This document shows, piece after piece, positions 10,581 through 21,776 of a DNA stretch of 64,000 nt. Positions within the stretch are counted from its first letter, which is position 1. The number at the start of each line of letters is the position of its first letter. The translations under genes and the position numbers were made by a program. The notes beneath the pieces are model-generated. The model ran no database searches. It was not told where the DNA came from and saw only the letters and a program-made list of their open reading frames with translations. The stretch comes from Gloeopeniophorella convolvens. Lineage: Eukaryota; Basidiomycota; Agaricomycetes; Russulales. Location of the stretch: assembly GCA_022496205.1 (NCBI GenBank), contig WTXD01000007.1:310001-374000 (forward strand), given 5' to 3'.

Positions 10581-13500
10581 ATGGGGCGCAGTGACTCGGT
10601 GACTCCATCCATGACCCATCAGCCAAAGAAGAAACGTGTTGAAGACCAATCCCTCCCCTCAGACGCAGGTCAGCGCCCTGTGCAGCTCCAGAGAAGGCGG
10701 GTCTGGCGAGCTTGTGAGAGCTGTCGGTGCGTATCGCTCGTCCGCCTCTTCCCCGCTTTCGTACCGATTTTTTCTATCCAGTCGCAAGAAGATCAAGTGC
10801 GATGGCACCGAGCCAACCTGCTCGCAGTGCGCCACCTCAGGGTCGCAGTGCACATGGCTGCAGACCAAGGATAGGGCCGCGCTGAGTAGACAGTAAGTGC
10901 CCCTCCAAGTTCCGTTCCCACCACGCACACGATGTAACATTCACCGCTCTCAGTTATGTACAGGAGCTCGAAGCTCGTCTTCTGCACATGGAATCTGTCT
11001 TTTCGCAGCTCGCTCAGCAGCTGGGTCAGGGCCCCAACGGCGAGGGAGCCCCTGCCGGCACATCTACATCCGACGAACCAAAGGCCGCCGCAGCTGCGCT
11101 TCTCAAGTCCCTCATCAGCAAAGGCCAAGCCTCTCATTCCCAAGCAACCGATAACCCCTCCACTCCCGATTCATCATCCTCCGTGAAGGTCGAGGACGAT
11201 GTGTCAGACTCATTTGGGCAATTGACGCTCGATGAACACGGTCACATGCGCTGGATCGGCGGCTCGTCCACCATGTCGCTCATACAGTCGTTCAGGGCAG
11301 CTACGGCCGCCCCACATAACCGTTCATCACCCATGGCCGACGATTCCGGCCAGCCCAACAAGTTGTACTTCCCTGCTTCCGTATTCTTTGGAAAAGTGCG
11401 CGCGTTACCCGGCCCTGAGGAAGTCGAATACCCCGAGCGGGACCTCGCGGATAAGCTGGTGAGTACTCAACGCTAGGAATGTGGATGGTCATATTCACCA
11501 TTCCCAAGGTCGACGCGTACTTCTCGCGATTCCATTTCTTGTTGCCTGTTCTCGACAAGCCCACATTTATGAGGCAATACTCTTTTCTCATGGATCACAA
11601 GGACGATCAACACTTGGCCCGCACCCAAACAGCGTTCGTTGCGGTGGTGTTCGCTTTGTTCGCATGTGCGGCGCAGCTTGTCGAAGATCCTCGCCTGAAA
11701 GGGGAGAAAGACGACGACGGAGGGATGGGAATGGTCTATTATGAGCGGTGCGCCCATACATGATACGACCCGGCGGTTATCTAATTATGGCTGTGCAGTG
11801 CGCTCATCCTCCACTACATCAGCCATGCGTCGGTACAAGTCGCGCATGTGCAGTGCTTTGTTCTCATGTCATCCTTCTTGTGTTCTGTGAATTGTCTCCC
11901 CCAGGCTTGGCTCCTCATTGGCCAGGCGGTGCGAGCTGCCCAAGATCTTGGGTTACACGTATGTCCCCTATCGTCTCGTGGATCAGATCGCTTACTTGTA
12001 AATAGCGTTCTCCGCGTCGCCTTATTATCTCCGCAGTCGAGAAGGAAACCCGCCGAAAGATCTGGTGGGGTGTGTATACTCTCGACCGCATGCTTGCCCT
12101 TGCTCTAGGCCGTCCCATAGGCGCTGAAGATGTTGACTGTGACGTCGAGTTTCCGGTTGACATCGATGACGACTCCCTGCTGGACTACTTCGCAGGCGCG
12201 CCAATGACATCAGAAACCCCTTCATTGATGACCGGCTTCACATCTCTAATTTCTCTCTACAATATTGCCGGTCGTGTGATGCGCCAGGTCTACGGCGTCG
12301 ATATGGCGGATAACGCTGAGCCAGAGAAGCGCGCGCAGCTCCAGCGCAATGTCGATGCATTGGACAAGGAACTTACGAAGTGGCTAGACAACCTGCCCAC
12401 GGTCTTCAAGTCCAACATGATGAACGAGAAGCAAGTGTCGATGGGCGCAGCGCTCTGCAGTCACTACTATTCCGTTCTAACCGCGCTGCATCGCAATCTC
12501 CTTCCTGTCAGGCGCGACCAGCCAGCTGCTCCCCGATCAACTGCTAAGGCCGTCTCGTCTGCTCGCACTTGCATTCGCCTCGCGCCGTTCGTCAAGAACG
12601 TGGTACCTCCCTCGCACCATCTCGCATTCTTCATTCAGCATCTATTCAGCTCCGCAGTCATCATCCTGCTGTATGCCATGCACGTGGCGGATCCCAATTC
12701 TTCGAACACTGCCATGGAGGAGGTACAAGGATGCTTGTCTGCTCTGGAGTCTTGGGAAGGCCATTGGCCCGGTGCTCGGAAAGTCAAGGAACTCCTCATC
12801 GATCTCATGACCACCGCCCGCGAGGCGAATACCACTAACCAGAGCTCGAACAACTCTACCGCCCCAACCCCAGGACCCTCAGCTGTTACGTTTGCCACGC
12901 CCTCAGTCCCGGCTGACAAGAGCCGCAGACACTCATTTGCGGCAGCTTCGGGCGTCGTTAGAAGTAAATCAAGTCTTCGAAGGAATCTATCCCCAGATGC
13001 GGGGAGGCCTTCTAGGTCGTCCCAAACATCTGCGGCGCTCCGGTTTGAGTGTAAGCGTCAGCTGATCTTTGCTGTGCTATCTTTTTTGACACGATTTGTT
13101 CTCTAGCCCAGCGTGCGAGATCGACATCGAGAAAACGTGGGCACGATGAGACCGAGGAACCATCATCCAGCCAACTGGGTTCTTCCAACCCCTATCGACT
13201 CCAATATCAGCTTGGGTTCGGACGCACGAACCTGAGCCCACATAGTTCTCCGACGTCCGCAAAGAGCTATCCTTCCCCACCCCTTCCCCACATCGAGCCG
13301 CCGCTTGAGCGTAGCCCTCCAATCATGAATGCCCCCTCGTTTGGATCCTTAAACGGGCCAGTCTCTCCTGTTGCCGGGATGTCGTCACCGGTTCGCTACG
13401 ATTTCGATTTTTCTATGTCACAAACGCAGAGCCCGTTCAACAGCCACCAGACAAGCGACGGATGGCATTACGACGGTGAATTGCTCCCTGGGACGTCGCA

Positions 13501-13804
13501 GAATGTCGCGTCTTCCAGTACGTTCGAACAACCCCCGACCGTCGACCCCTCATATCTTGCATATGGTGGGCCTTCTTCGTCCCAAGTCGGCACCGACTTC
13601 TTCGGGACGTCCGGCGCGTCAGCGAATTCCTCGTTCCTCGGGGCAGGCCTGCCCTTCCACGGGCTTGACTACCTTCGGAACTTCGATCCGGAGGGTGGCG
13701 AGCAAGATGCCCTGGGACAAGGTTTTGACGCAAACGCGTTCCGCTACGACCCTGAGCTACCGTTCACGCTACCTGACCTTCCTACGGACCATGTTGAACA
13801 GTGA
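10581..13804 (+). CDS. Zn2Cys6 fungal transcription factor with fungal_trans domain
   Basis: Sequence-specific nuclear regulator. After a basic start (MTHQPKKKRVEDQ) the first intron splits the zinc cluster. Spliced, it reads ACESC-RRKKIKC-DGTEPTC-SQCATSGSQC, a complete six-cysteine binuclear cluster. A coiled-coil dimerisation segment follows (YVQELEARLLHMESVFSQLA), then the middle homology (fungal_trans) domain: YFSRFHFLLPVLDKPTFM, AWLLIGQAVRAAQDLGLH, RRKIWWGVYTLDRMLALALG, RPIGAEDVD. The C-terminal 250 residues are Ser/Pro/Gly-rich and end in an acidic, aromatic segment (ELPFTLPDLPTDHVEQ) that could activate transcription. At least six introns. The start was chosen because the frame closes shortly upstream. 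Target genes cannot be inferred; no metabolic cluster is adjacent. Confidence 0.88.
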
Positions 13805-14570
13805 ATCTTACACGTATCCGGCTATCATGCGTTTTCTTGCTTTATTATTGGACTATCTGATTCGCGTGGATGCACTTGTGACGACTCGCTATGACCCTAT
13901 GTACTAATATGTGACTTACTAGGTGTGGACAGGCTTCGATCGTTCGACTAGACATGCTAATGTATCTTGTTATGGCACTGTATCTCAACTGACCGCATCC
14001 CTTGCTACCCGCCCGTGTCTGCCATTACTGTAGCAAGTAGTTGATCTGACTCGTTGTCTTACTCATTGACAGAAGCCTACGCATACTCTCAAATAAACGA
14101 CGTTACAGTTACCCTTACCAGCCCCTACCTCGGCAGTCTCGAACGAACGCCAAATGATGATCGATCCAGTGGCTTCGCCGGTGACCGGTGACCGGCCGTC
14201 GGCCACCCCTTGAAAATATCCACCAATTTTGCACCAATTGGTCATAGTTCAGTACGTGCTGTTTACAAGCGAGCTCTCGGAGCCAGACCAGGTCGCCTCG
14301 TAGCACCTAGCATGTAGTTTGAGCTTAGGCCACCAATGAGTACTGAATTGCCACTGAACCCGAGTCGCGATTAGGCGGGAGGAGCGGTCACCTCTGCTGA
14401 CCCCGCATTTGATTGACGCCCGCAGGTGGCTAAATGGCAGAAAGCATGTGACGATCAGCCCCAGATCAGGTGATTGAGTCCCGGGCGACCATGTTACCGG
14501 CAATGTTTCATGCCGGGAACAAAAAGTCCGGGGTCAGTCGCGCAACTCACACTTGCACACAACATTGACC
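13805..14570. other. intergenic, no gene seen
   Basis: 766 bp between the transcription factor and the acyl-CoA dehydrogenase. It includes a short tandem GGTGACC motif at about 14178-14195. No RNA gene recognised. Confidence 0.5.
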
Positions 14571-16583
14571 ATGGCCTCTCACCCAGTTACAGAGTTTACT
14601 TCGTCCTCGTCATGGGCTATGGTGAGCACGGCACTGCGGCCGCAGGAAAATGGCTGACAATATGCTTGCAGGTGGAGGACAAGTTCTCTCCGTATGCCAA
14701 AGAAACGCTTGCCAAGCTGATTACCTTCCTCGAAGTCCGTAGTACACTCAAACGTCATTCCATTCTTACTGACGCGTTGCGCCATGCTGCAGGAGGAGGT
14801 CGGGCCCGTGGAGAGGCTCGCGAGGGCCCAGCTTCCCACTGATGGGATGCGCTGGAAGACCGTTATTCCGATCGTCGAAGAGCTCAAGGTCAAAGCCCGT
14901 GAGCTCGGTCTTTGGAACCTCTTCCTGAGCAAGGCGCACTACCCAGAGCACGGCGTGCCGCTGACGAACCTCGAGGTATGATCTCATCTGGAACGTCTGC
15001 TGCACCCCGCATGCTGACCGTCGCATAAACAGTATGCTGTGATGGCTGAATTGATGGGTCGGTACGGGCACGCGGGCTCGGAGGCGTTCAACTGCTCCGC
15101 GCCGGACACTGGCAACATCGGTGCGTCTCCGTCGCCTTCGCCGTGGCTGTCGGTCGCCAATAGTATTACCCAGAGGTTCTGGCTCGCTACGGCAACGCCG
15201 AGCAGCAGAAGAAGTGGCTCGCCCCTCTTTTGAATGGAGAAATTCGCTCGGCATTCGCCATGACGGAGCGATTTGGTACGTTTCAGATTTTGAGTTTGCG
15301 AATGGGGCGCCACTGACCTTGTCCGTGCAGTCTCGTCCTCCGACGCTACGAACATTCGCACCTCAATCAGGCAGGAAGGTGATGAGATCGTCATCAATGG
15401 ACACAAGTGGTCAGTCATTTCGAGGTCGTGGCTGCTTGTTCGTTCGTGCTGAGGTGATGTTGCAGGTACATCAGCGGCGCTGGTGACCCCAGGACGAAGC
15501 TTCACCTCGTCCTCGGGAAGAGCGACCCGAACAACTCAAGCGCATACCACCAGCAGAGCGTTGTCATTGTTCCGGCTGACGCTCCTGGCGTTAAGATTGT
15601 CCGCCAGATGATGGTCATGGGATACGATGACGCACCCGAAGGTCACTCTGAAGTCATCTACGACAATGTCCGTGTCCCTCTCAGCAACTTGGTTCTTGGC
15701 TGGGGCCGCGGCTTCGAGGTTCGTATCACATGGGCGTGCACTAGCACCTCTTCACTCACCTGCCGCAGATCATTCAAGGCCGCCTCGGACCTGGCCGCAT
15801 CCACCACTGCATGCGCTCTATCGGTGCTGCTCAACGAGCTCTGGACATGATGATACAGCGAGTGACCGATCCGTCTCGTAAGACCTTCGGCAAGTACCTG
15901 TATGAACACGGTAGGACCCACCTATGAACCCTGTTACACCAGACTCAGCGTTAAATTTTTGCAGGTACTGTCGTTTCGGACATTGCCCAGTCCCGCGCCG
16001 AGATCGAGTCTGCGCGACTCTTGGTTCTCAGCGCAGCGCTGCAGGCAAGTCGAGGTTTGATCCATGTGAATTTCCCTGCTGACCAGGGGCGATCTGCAGA
16101 TTGACAAGTTCAAGGCCAAGGGTGCCCTGAAGGAGATCGCCATCGCGAAGGTTGGTCGTGAGCTCACGCGACACGGAATTCGGCGTTGACGCTATTACAG
16201 TTCGTCGTCCCGTCCATGGCGCTGCAGGTGATAGATCGCACGATGCAAGCATTCGGTGCCGAAGGCGTGAGCCAAGACCAAGAGCTTGCCTTCATCTACG
16301 CCAACCTTCGAACGCTCCGCATCGCTGATGTATGTATCTTTGAATCTCCCAATGTGCCGAAACCTTACTCATGCCAACCCCGTTTGACAGGGACCTGACG
16401 CTGTTCGTTCCTCACGAAATGACCGTTTCCTCATTATGCTGATTTTGTTTTATTCAGGTTCACATCCAGCAGGTCGGACAGCGTGAGTTGAAGAGGGCGC
16501 CTGCCCTAGCCAAAAGGACTGTTGCTCACAAGAAGAAGGAAGCCGAGCTCTTCAAGCAGAACGGCCTGAAGCTTCCCTACTAA
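14571..16583 (+). CDS. acyl-CoA dehydrogenase, ACAD10/11-like
   Basis: FAD-dependent flavoenzyme that introduces the alpha-beta double bond in acyl-CoA (beta-oxidation). Spliced exons cover the whole fold: [68 protein letters not shown] (FAD/substrate loop), [72 protein letters not shown], then the C-terminal helical domain with [12 protein letters not shown] and [18 protein letters not shown]. The GYDDAPEGH and [13 protein letters not shown] features point to the ACAD10/11 subgroup. About 11 exons, one being only 12 nt (16391-16402, encoding GPDA). No N-terminal import leader or C-terminal SKL-type signal is obvious (ends NGLKLPY), so the compartment is open. Confidence 0.9.
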
Positions 16584-16842
16584 ACTATACCTCTGAGTCG
16601 TCATGTACCACAGTATCTAAGGATGTCTTAAAATGCCTCATGAACGCTGCCGTATCATATATCACTGTCGTGCTGGAAGGCTGGCTGTCTTTGCTTCGCC
16701 TGCTCACGCACTATATGATACTGCCGACTTCTAACTCAAGCGCAAGCGCGCGCTGGTGTAGTGGGGATGCGGCTGTTCCGGGCCGGCACCCGGGTCGCCG
16801 AAGCCGCCACGCATTGCGAGTTGCTCCCTGCCAGCCCGCACC

Positions 16843-17346
16843 ATGCAGTATGTGTGCACAACAACGCGTCGCGTCGCGCGTCAAACAACCCCTCTGATTC
16901 GGCGGATGTCCTCCAAACCGAACCCACAAACACCTCCCCCCAGCTTCGCGCTCCCGCCAGAAAAACTGCGCGCGCTCATCTCGCTCTATCACCAGTCCAA
17001 GTCCTTCATCACGCCCGAAAACCTCGATGAGGCCATCGACCGCGCGTTCGTTGAGGTCCCCTCCATGACCTTCCATGGGAACCGGAGACTGGACTGGCCC
17101 ACTCTCCGTCTTGAAGCCAAGGAGCGCCGGACGCAGCCCAAGTACGGCCTCCCGGAGTCGCTCGAGTCCCCAATCAGCATGTACGCCTCTGGGTACAAGG
17201 AGAAGGAGGACCGCATGGAGAAGGTCTTTGACGCGCTGTACGGGACGTACGAGGTCAACAAGCCTGGTTTGGAACTGCTGCAGGACGTGTGGGAGCATAC
17301 AGAGGAGCAGCTGCGGACTGACGGAAAAGAGGAACAGCACTCATGA
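16843..17346 (+). CDS. small conserved-looking protein, function unknown
   Basis: Single-exon frame of 167 codons with good coding character. The first 21 residues (MQYVCTTTRRVARQTTPLIR) are basic and could be an import leader; alternatively translation starts at the second methionine (MSSKPNPQTPPPSF). The body is helical and charged: PEKLRALISLYHQSKSFIT, PENLDEAIDRAFVEVP, a basic/acidic middle, then KEKEDRMEKVFDALYGTYEV. No domain is recognised. It sits 260 bp after the dehydrogenase on the same strand. Confidence 0.5.
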   Translation: MQYVCTTTRRVARQTTPLIRRMSSKPNPQTPPPSFALPPEKLRALISLYHQSKSFITPENLDEAIDRAFVEVPSMTFHGNRRLDWPTLRLEAKERRTQPKYGLPESLESPISMYASGYKEKEDRMEKVFDALYGTYEVNKPGLELLQDVWEHTEEQLRTDGKEEQHS

Positions 17347-18033
17347 GGTACGCGCCAATTGAATGTGCCATCCTTCCACCTCTTTCTGACTGGTTTAGCT
17401 AGTTCGTCTTGCTGCCGTGTTATGTATAGCCTCTGATCTAGTTCACGACGTGTAATCCTCGACTCGTCACTACTATAGACTGCTGTCCGCCCCTTGGGCA
17501 CTTGCTGTGACCTTCTCCGGACAGGCATGTTGTCCTGGAAGCTGCCACGCGGAGTACTGGCCAAGTTGCCCGCAGGTGAAGTATACAAGTGGGACCCTTC
17601 AGACGGTCAGATTGCACACCGAGTCTACACCCTACCTCAACTGCGCTACAGGAAGCCTTACTATGCAGCAGCCATATAGTCCAAGCCACCGACAAATTAC
17701 ATGCATCTATGCCTCAAAGCCCATAGGGGTCAGAGTGTTTGTGTTTGAACGGAATAAAGCATACTGATTTACTTTACAGTACACCTCAATTAGTTTCACG
17801 CTGTTCGGTTCTATTATGGCTGATCCGTCTACTAGTCCAATGCGCACACGACAGTTCATTCCGACCGCTAGCCCATCAATAATCTAGGCCGCCCGGCTGC
17901 ACGCTAATTCAACTGCACTCACCCGTCTCTTTTAGCAAGTCGCACACGTCCGTTTCTTCTTTGCCTCCAATCGCGGTCCCGACCCCTGGTTGCTTCTACA
18001 CCTACAAGACGCATTCAATACTCATTCGATCCA
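17347..18033. other. intergenic, no gene seen
   Basis: About 690 bp between the small orphan and the end of the transposase remnant. It may include decayed transposon sequence, but I recognise neither a terminal inverted repeat nor coding sequence. Confidence 0.45.
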
Positions 18034-19181
18034 TCAGCGTGAAATCCTTGCCTTTTCTCGCGGACCAACGGGTATCGTGAGCATCCGCTTGCGGGGCACC
18101 AATGCTTGCTCGCCTTCGAGTGTAATCGTTTTGAATCGCGACGCACTGCAATCTGGGCACACCAGCAGCTTCTCGTATGGCCCAGTGAACGCGACACAAA
18201 GGTTGTGGCACATGTCCACCATGATGGGCACAACGCCTGTGAGCTCAGTGAATTTTCTCGCCACCTGGTCGTACGATAGAGTCTCGATGGGATGCTTCCC
18301 GTATCGTTTTATGGCGTTGATTATATCCTCGTACACCTCCTGTGACCGGGGCTTATTGATGACCGCCAAAAACATATCTAGACACAGTCTCAGATCCTTG
18401 TCTATTTTCGGCAAGGGTTCGGTGACAGCGGGGGGCTGGTCGTTGTCTAAGGAGGCAGTCCCTATTGCTCCGGCGGGATTGTAACGCGCGCGCGGCCGCC
18501 TAAAATGGGGCAGGAAATCCTCCAGTTCCGGACCAGGGGGTGAGTCGTCTTCGGCGTCCGACGAAAGACCAGGGCTAGTGCACCTCCGACCACCCTGTAG
18601 GGTTGGAAAGTGCATATAACCCGTTTCGCCCCCGGGACGGGCCAAAGACTCGTTCTCTGTCGAGGGCTCGAAGTTCCCGGAAGCCTCTATGAGTAGCGGG
18701 TGATCCATGCCAGAGTCCTCCGACTGGTGCCCAGATGCATGCGCACGTGATGCCCCCTGTGGCTCATACAAGACGTGTGACTACGCCCGATTGTATGTCT
18801 TTAGATCGCAAAAAAGGGTGTGATCAAGTGGCATTCAACATACCTCATGCTGCTGTACATATCCAGTGAAACCATCAGGGTCCCAATGAGCGTGAGGAAT
18901 TCTCTGTGAGTCCGCAAGGTTGGCCCGGTGGTCTTTCGCAGAAGGTTGGCTGGCGTTACTAGCACTGATTACCCAGGAGGTGTAGTAATGGTCTCCATGG
19001 TGCTCGCCCCTTGAGAAGGCGGTGGGAGTTCCACGCGCGAGTCGTCAATCTTGGCCCTTTTATCGTCAGCACGATAGAGTCTATGGTTATAGTACGTGGT
19101 CTTAGAGACCGTGCGCAGAGACTTGCAGCGCTTCGAACAGTTGCAATAGAAAACATTTTTCTCCGATTGCCGACTTGACAT
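18034..19181 (-). mobile_element. 5' remnant of a Tnp2-type (CACTA/Plavaka) DNA transposon transposase
   Basis: The first segment (19181-18970) begins MSSRQSEKNVFYCNCSKRCK and continues TVSKTTYYNHRLYR, the short cysteine-bearing N-terminal motif of agaricomycete Tnp2 proteins. The next segments read IPHAHWDPDGFTGYVQQHE and, at 18771-18034, a Ser/Pro/acidic linker followed by ICKxF-like helices and VPIMVDMCHNLCVAFTGPYE, then LLVCPDCSASRF and PRKRMLTIPVGPRE. This is the zinc-ribbon-like region directly before the Tnp2 catalytic core. Sequence stops at a TGA just there, so the catalytic domain is absent. The first and second coding segments are out of frame across 18965-18985. I read it as a decayed 5' fragment. 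Terminal repeats and target duplication were not found. Confidence 0.7.
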
Positions 19182-19612
19182 TGAGCTGAGTTCCAGTAGA
19201 GCGACCGAAGAGGGAGCTGGTCCGCGATGGTGGTGGTGGCAGGGCAGACTGTACGTGGGGTGGGACGTTGGCGCTATTCGCGTCTCGGGTTGCAAGCTTC
19301 CCAGAGTAGCACACCCACTGCCCAATGCGTCGCGGGGGCGCGGAGATGCCGCATAGCATGATCAAAATTCCATGCTGGGACCAGTGCTCGTCCAATGACC
19401 CACGTGTTCGAGCTGGACTGCCTGCTGGACGAGTAAACCAGTCAGATTCGGTTTGCCTATATAAAATACGTTTAGTTCCATCCAGTTCGACATGAGTCCC
19501 GAGGCCACTGATTCTTCTTTCCTCCTCTCGAATCGCCTTCAATCCTCCCAGAGATTCTCGCCCAAGAACCTGGGACCGGATATCCGACAGTTGCCAGCAG
19601 TTCTTGGATCGT
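19182..19612. other. intergenic, no gene seen
   Basis: About 430 bp between the transposase remnant and the sirtuin stop codon; probably transposon 5' flank plus the sirtuin 3' UTR. Confidence 0.4.
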
Positions 19613-20674
19613 TCATGCGTATTCCCCAGGTGTCAGACCGAGGGCTTCTGGCAGTCTCTCCTCACACGGTCCCAAGAACAGGAAATCTGCGTCTTCATCT
19701 CCCTCGCTCCGATCCAAGTTAAACACGGCGACCTTACCACCGTTCTTCTGCACCTCATACGCATAGCCGGCTGCAGGGTATACCTAAGGCACTCTCAGTA
19801 AACCTCAAGTCCGGAAACAAGCTAGTTCTCACCGTTGACGAAGTGCCCACAACGAGACACAGATCGGCCCGACGGACTATCCCATTGATGACGAAAAGAT
19901 GATGTGGTGTTTCCCCGAACCATACAACCCCAGGCCGTGCTAGGCTACCGCACTGGCTGCAACGAGGCAATTCTGCCTCGTCAATGATCGGGTCGATGAC
20001 TCCCTGCTCGACCAGTTCCTCCGTGCCTCGCAGGGACTCGCAGATGGGCGAGTTGAGCACCGATTCGCAGTAGTTGCACTCCTTGGAGGTACAGGTGACG
20101 TCGAAGAGCCTCCCGTGCATTTCCAGGATCTGGGGCTGGGACATTGTTTGTGATTCAGATGACGACAGGGCTTCCTGCACGGCTTGTAGGGCGCGACGGC
20201 TCAGGCCGTCCACATTTTGCGTGACGAGCGTGAATCTGGCGTTGGGCGCGATCTGCTTCCGGACGGACTCGAGAGAGAATCTCGCAAGGGCGATGTGCGC
20301 CGCATTGGGGACAGCAGCCAAGGCTCTGGGAAGGAAACCGAGCCGTTAGTACAAGGGCATAGCCAAACTTGGATGACCCTTCTCTGACGAACTTTTCGCG
20401 TCGATAGTGGTAGAATTGCCACACGCGCGATGGGTTCGCGTGGAAGGCCTCGGGCGTGGCCAAGCTCATTGCGTCGTATTTACGCCACATACCCCCCGTG
20501 CCCCGAAAAGTGGGGATACCTGTATGGCCCTGCTTTGTGCGGGAGGCTCAACGCTATGTGACTACACCTACCGGAGGCCGCAGATAGGCCCGCGCCAGCA
20601 ACTGCGATGATGTGCTTCGACGACGCAAGGAGCTCCTTGAAAGTTGACATGTCCGAAGATGGCAGTGTACTCAT
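19613..20674 (-). CDS. SIRT5-type NAD-dependent protein deacylase (class III sirtuin)
   Basis: Removes acyl groups from lysines using NAD. Spliced exons show the Rossmann signature [38 protein letters not shown], then [26 protein letters not shown], catalytic [14 protein letters not shown] (His in MHG), two zinc CxxC-like pairs (CTSKEC and CSQC), [28 protein letters not shown]. The Y-x-x-R in FYHYRR corresponds to the SIRT5 Tyr102/Arg105 pair that binds negatively charged succinyl or malonyl groups, so desuccinylase/demalonylase activity is inferred. No strong import leader: the first residues are [19 protein letters not shown]. Two starts eight codons apart are possible. The end (LGLTPGEYA) is complete. 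FMC1 lies 310 bp upstream on the same strand. Confidence 0.9.
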
Positions 20675-20983
20675 TTCCCACACAAGATAGTTGGGCGGGC
20701 AGGATGGCCAGGTGAATGCAGATGCCCTAGCTGTTGATGCTGGGGGTTGGGAAGGTGGAGTAACCTTGTGACTGTGGTAGTCGAGTTCTCGAAAGAAGCT
20801 GCCGCGTCACGTGCATTACATTCCGTACCCTGGCCAGTCCCACATCCCCCTGGACTTCCGCATTTAAACTCTCGGACCCCCGTATGTTGCGAATCGAATG
20901 ATAAATGCATGCGCGCGGGAGACGGCATATTATCGAGGGCACGTAATATACTTGAGAGGGATAGCGGGGTGCGAGCAGAAAGT
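20675..20983. other. intergenic, FMC1-sirtuin
   Basis: 309 bp holding the FMC1 3' UTR and the sirtuin promoter. Nothing else recognised. Confidence 0.4.
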
Positions 20984-21402
20984 CTATTCGGACTTGTCTT
21001 CCTGGGGCGTGATAGGCATATTGAGACCGACCCTACGGGCAGTGGCCTCAATGCGCTCTTCGGCCGTCAGGTCAAAGAGGGGATTGTAGCGATCTAAGAG
21101 TATCTTCGCCCGCCCAGGTAAGATACACGCTGAGAGACGATGTTCCGGGCGACGTACCTTATACGTGTGCTGCGAGCGCAAAAAGGTGATCGCATTTTGG
21201 GCGTGAGTGTCGAGGTCGCGGGACGTGCTCGATTCGAGGATTGCACGAAAGGTTGACGCGGTTGTATTGCTTCGAGAAGACCGGGGGCTGATCGACTGCA
21301 ACGCGTCGTCAGTACGGGGGTGGCGAAGGTCAGGGGAGAACAAACAGCTTTGCGAAGCTCCCGTAAGATGGCTCGGTAGCTCGACACTACGCTGGTTGAC
21401 AT
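20984..21402 (-). CDS. FMC1: mitochondrial F1-ATPase assembly factor FMC1 (LYR-like)
   Basis: Small mitochondrial protein needed for assembly or stability of F1 with Atp12. Three exons: MSTSVVSSYRAILRELRKA (the SYRAILREL segment is the LYR-like helix), a middle exon TFRAILESSTSRDLDTHAQN continuing FLRSQHTYK, and ILLDRYNPLFDLTAEERIEA followed by TARRVGLNMPITPQEDKSE. The EER-x-E-x-x-A-x-x-VGL-x-x-P ending matches human FMC1 (C7orf55). Introns at about 21296-21345 and 21105-21158 have clean gtttgt..gcag and gtacgt..gaag borders. Complete gene. Confidence 0.85.
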
Positions 21403-21776
21403 GTGAAGCGAGAGTGCCCAGTCGTGTTAGCTAAGGACCTGTGGTGCGCAGTGAGTAGCGACGGAGACGGCGGCGCTGAGCTGCGCTGAGTGTCAGAGTG
21501 TCAGGCGTGCCGATCCAACCGGTCCACGCTTGGTCAACACTCCGGCCGATCGCCGACACCCTGCAATAACATATCCACAACCCCATCTTGCTGGTCTAGT
21601 CTATGAGACTCTATGGCTCCGCTGTGTCCTCGGCACGGTCCTGACACTTATCCACAAATGCGTTCTGCTTTGATCGTGTTCAACACTTAAATCGAGACTG
21701 CTCACTGGTGGGTTCCCCAAACTCGTCTGTAGCATAGAATTCACTGACACCTTTCCCCCTCTTCCAGTCTATACCC
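21403..21776. promoter_or_regulatory. divergent promoter region, FMC1 and RRM gene
   Basis: 374 bp between divergent starts. C/T-rich just before the RRM gene start (21750-21770). No TATA box recognised. Confidence 0.35.

Noticed and set aside
16750..16815. tRNA-Gly-like 5' end (GCTGGTGTAGTGG)
   Set aside because: Only the first 13 bases fit; no anticodon arm and no matching acceptor strand can be drawn.
17990..18484. Plus-strand frame of 164 codons
   Set aside because: Antisense of the Tnp2 remnant, which has the recognisable family motifs.
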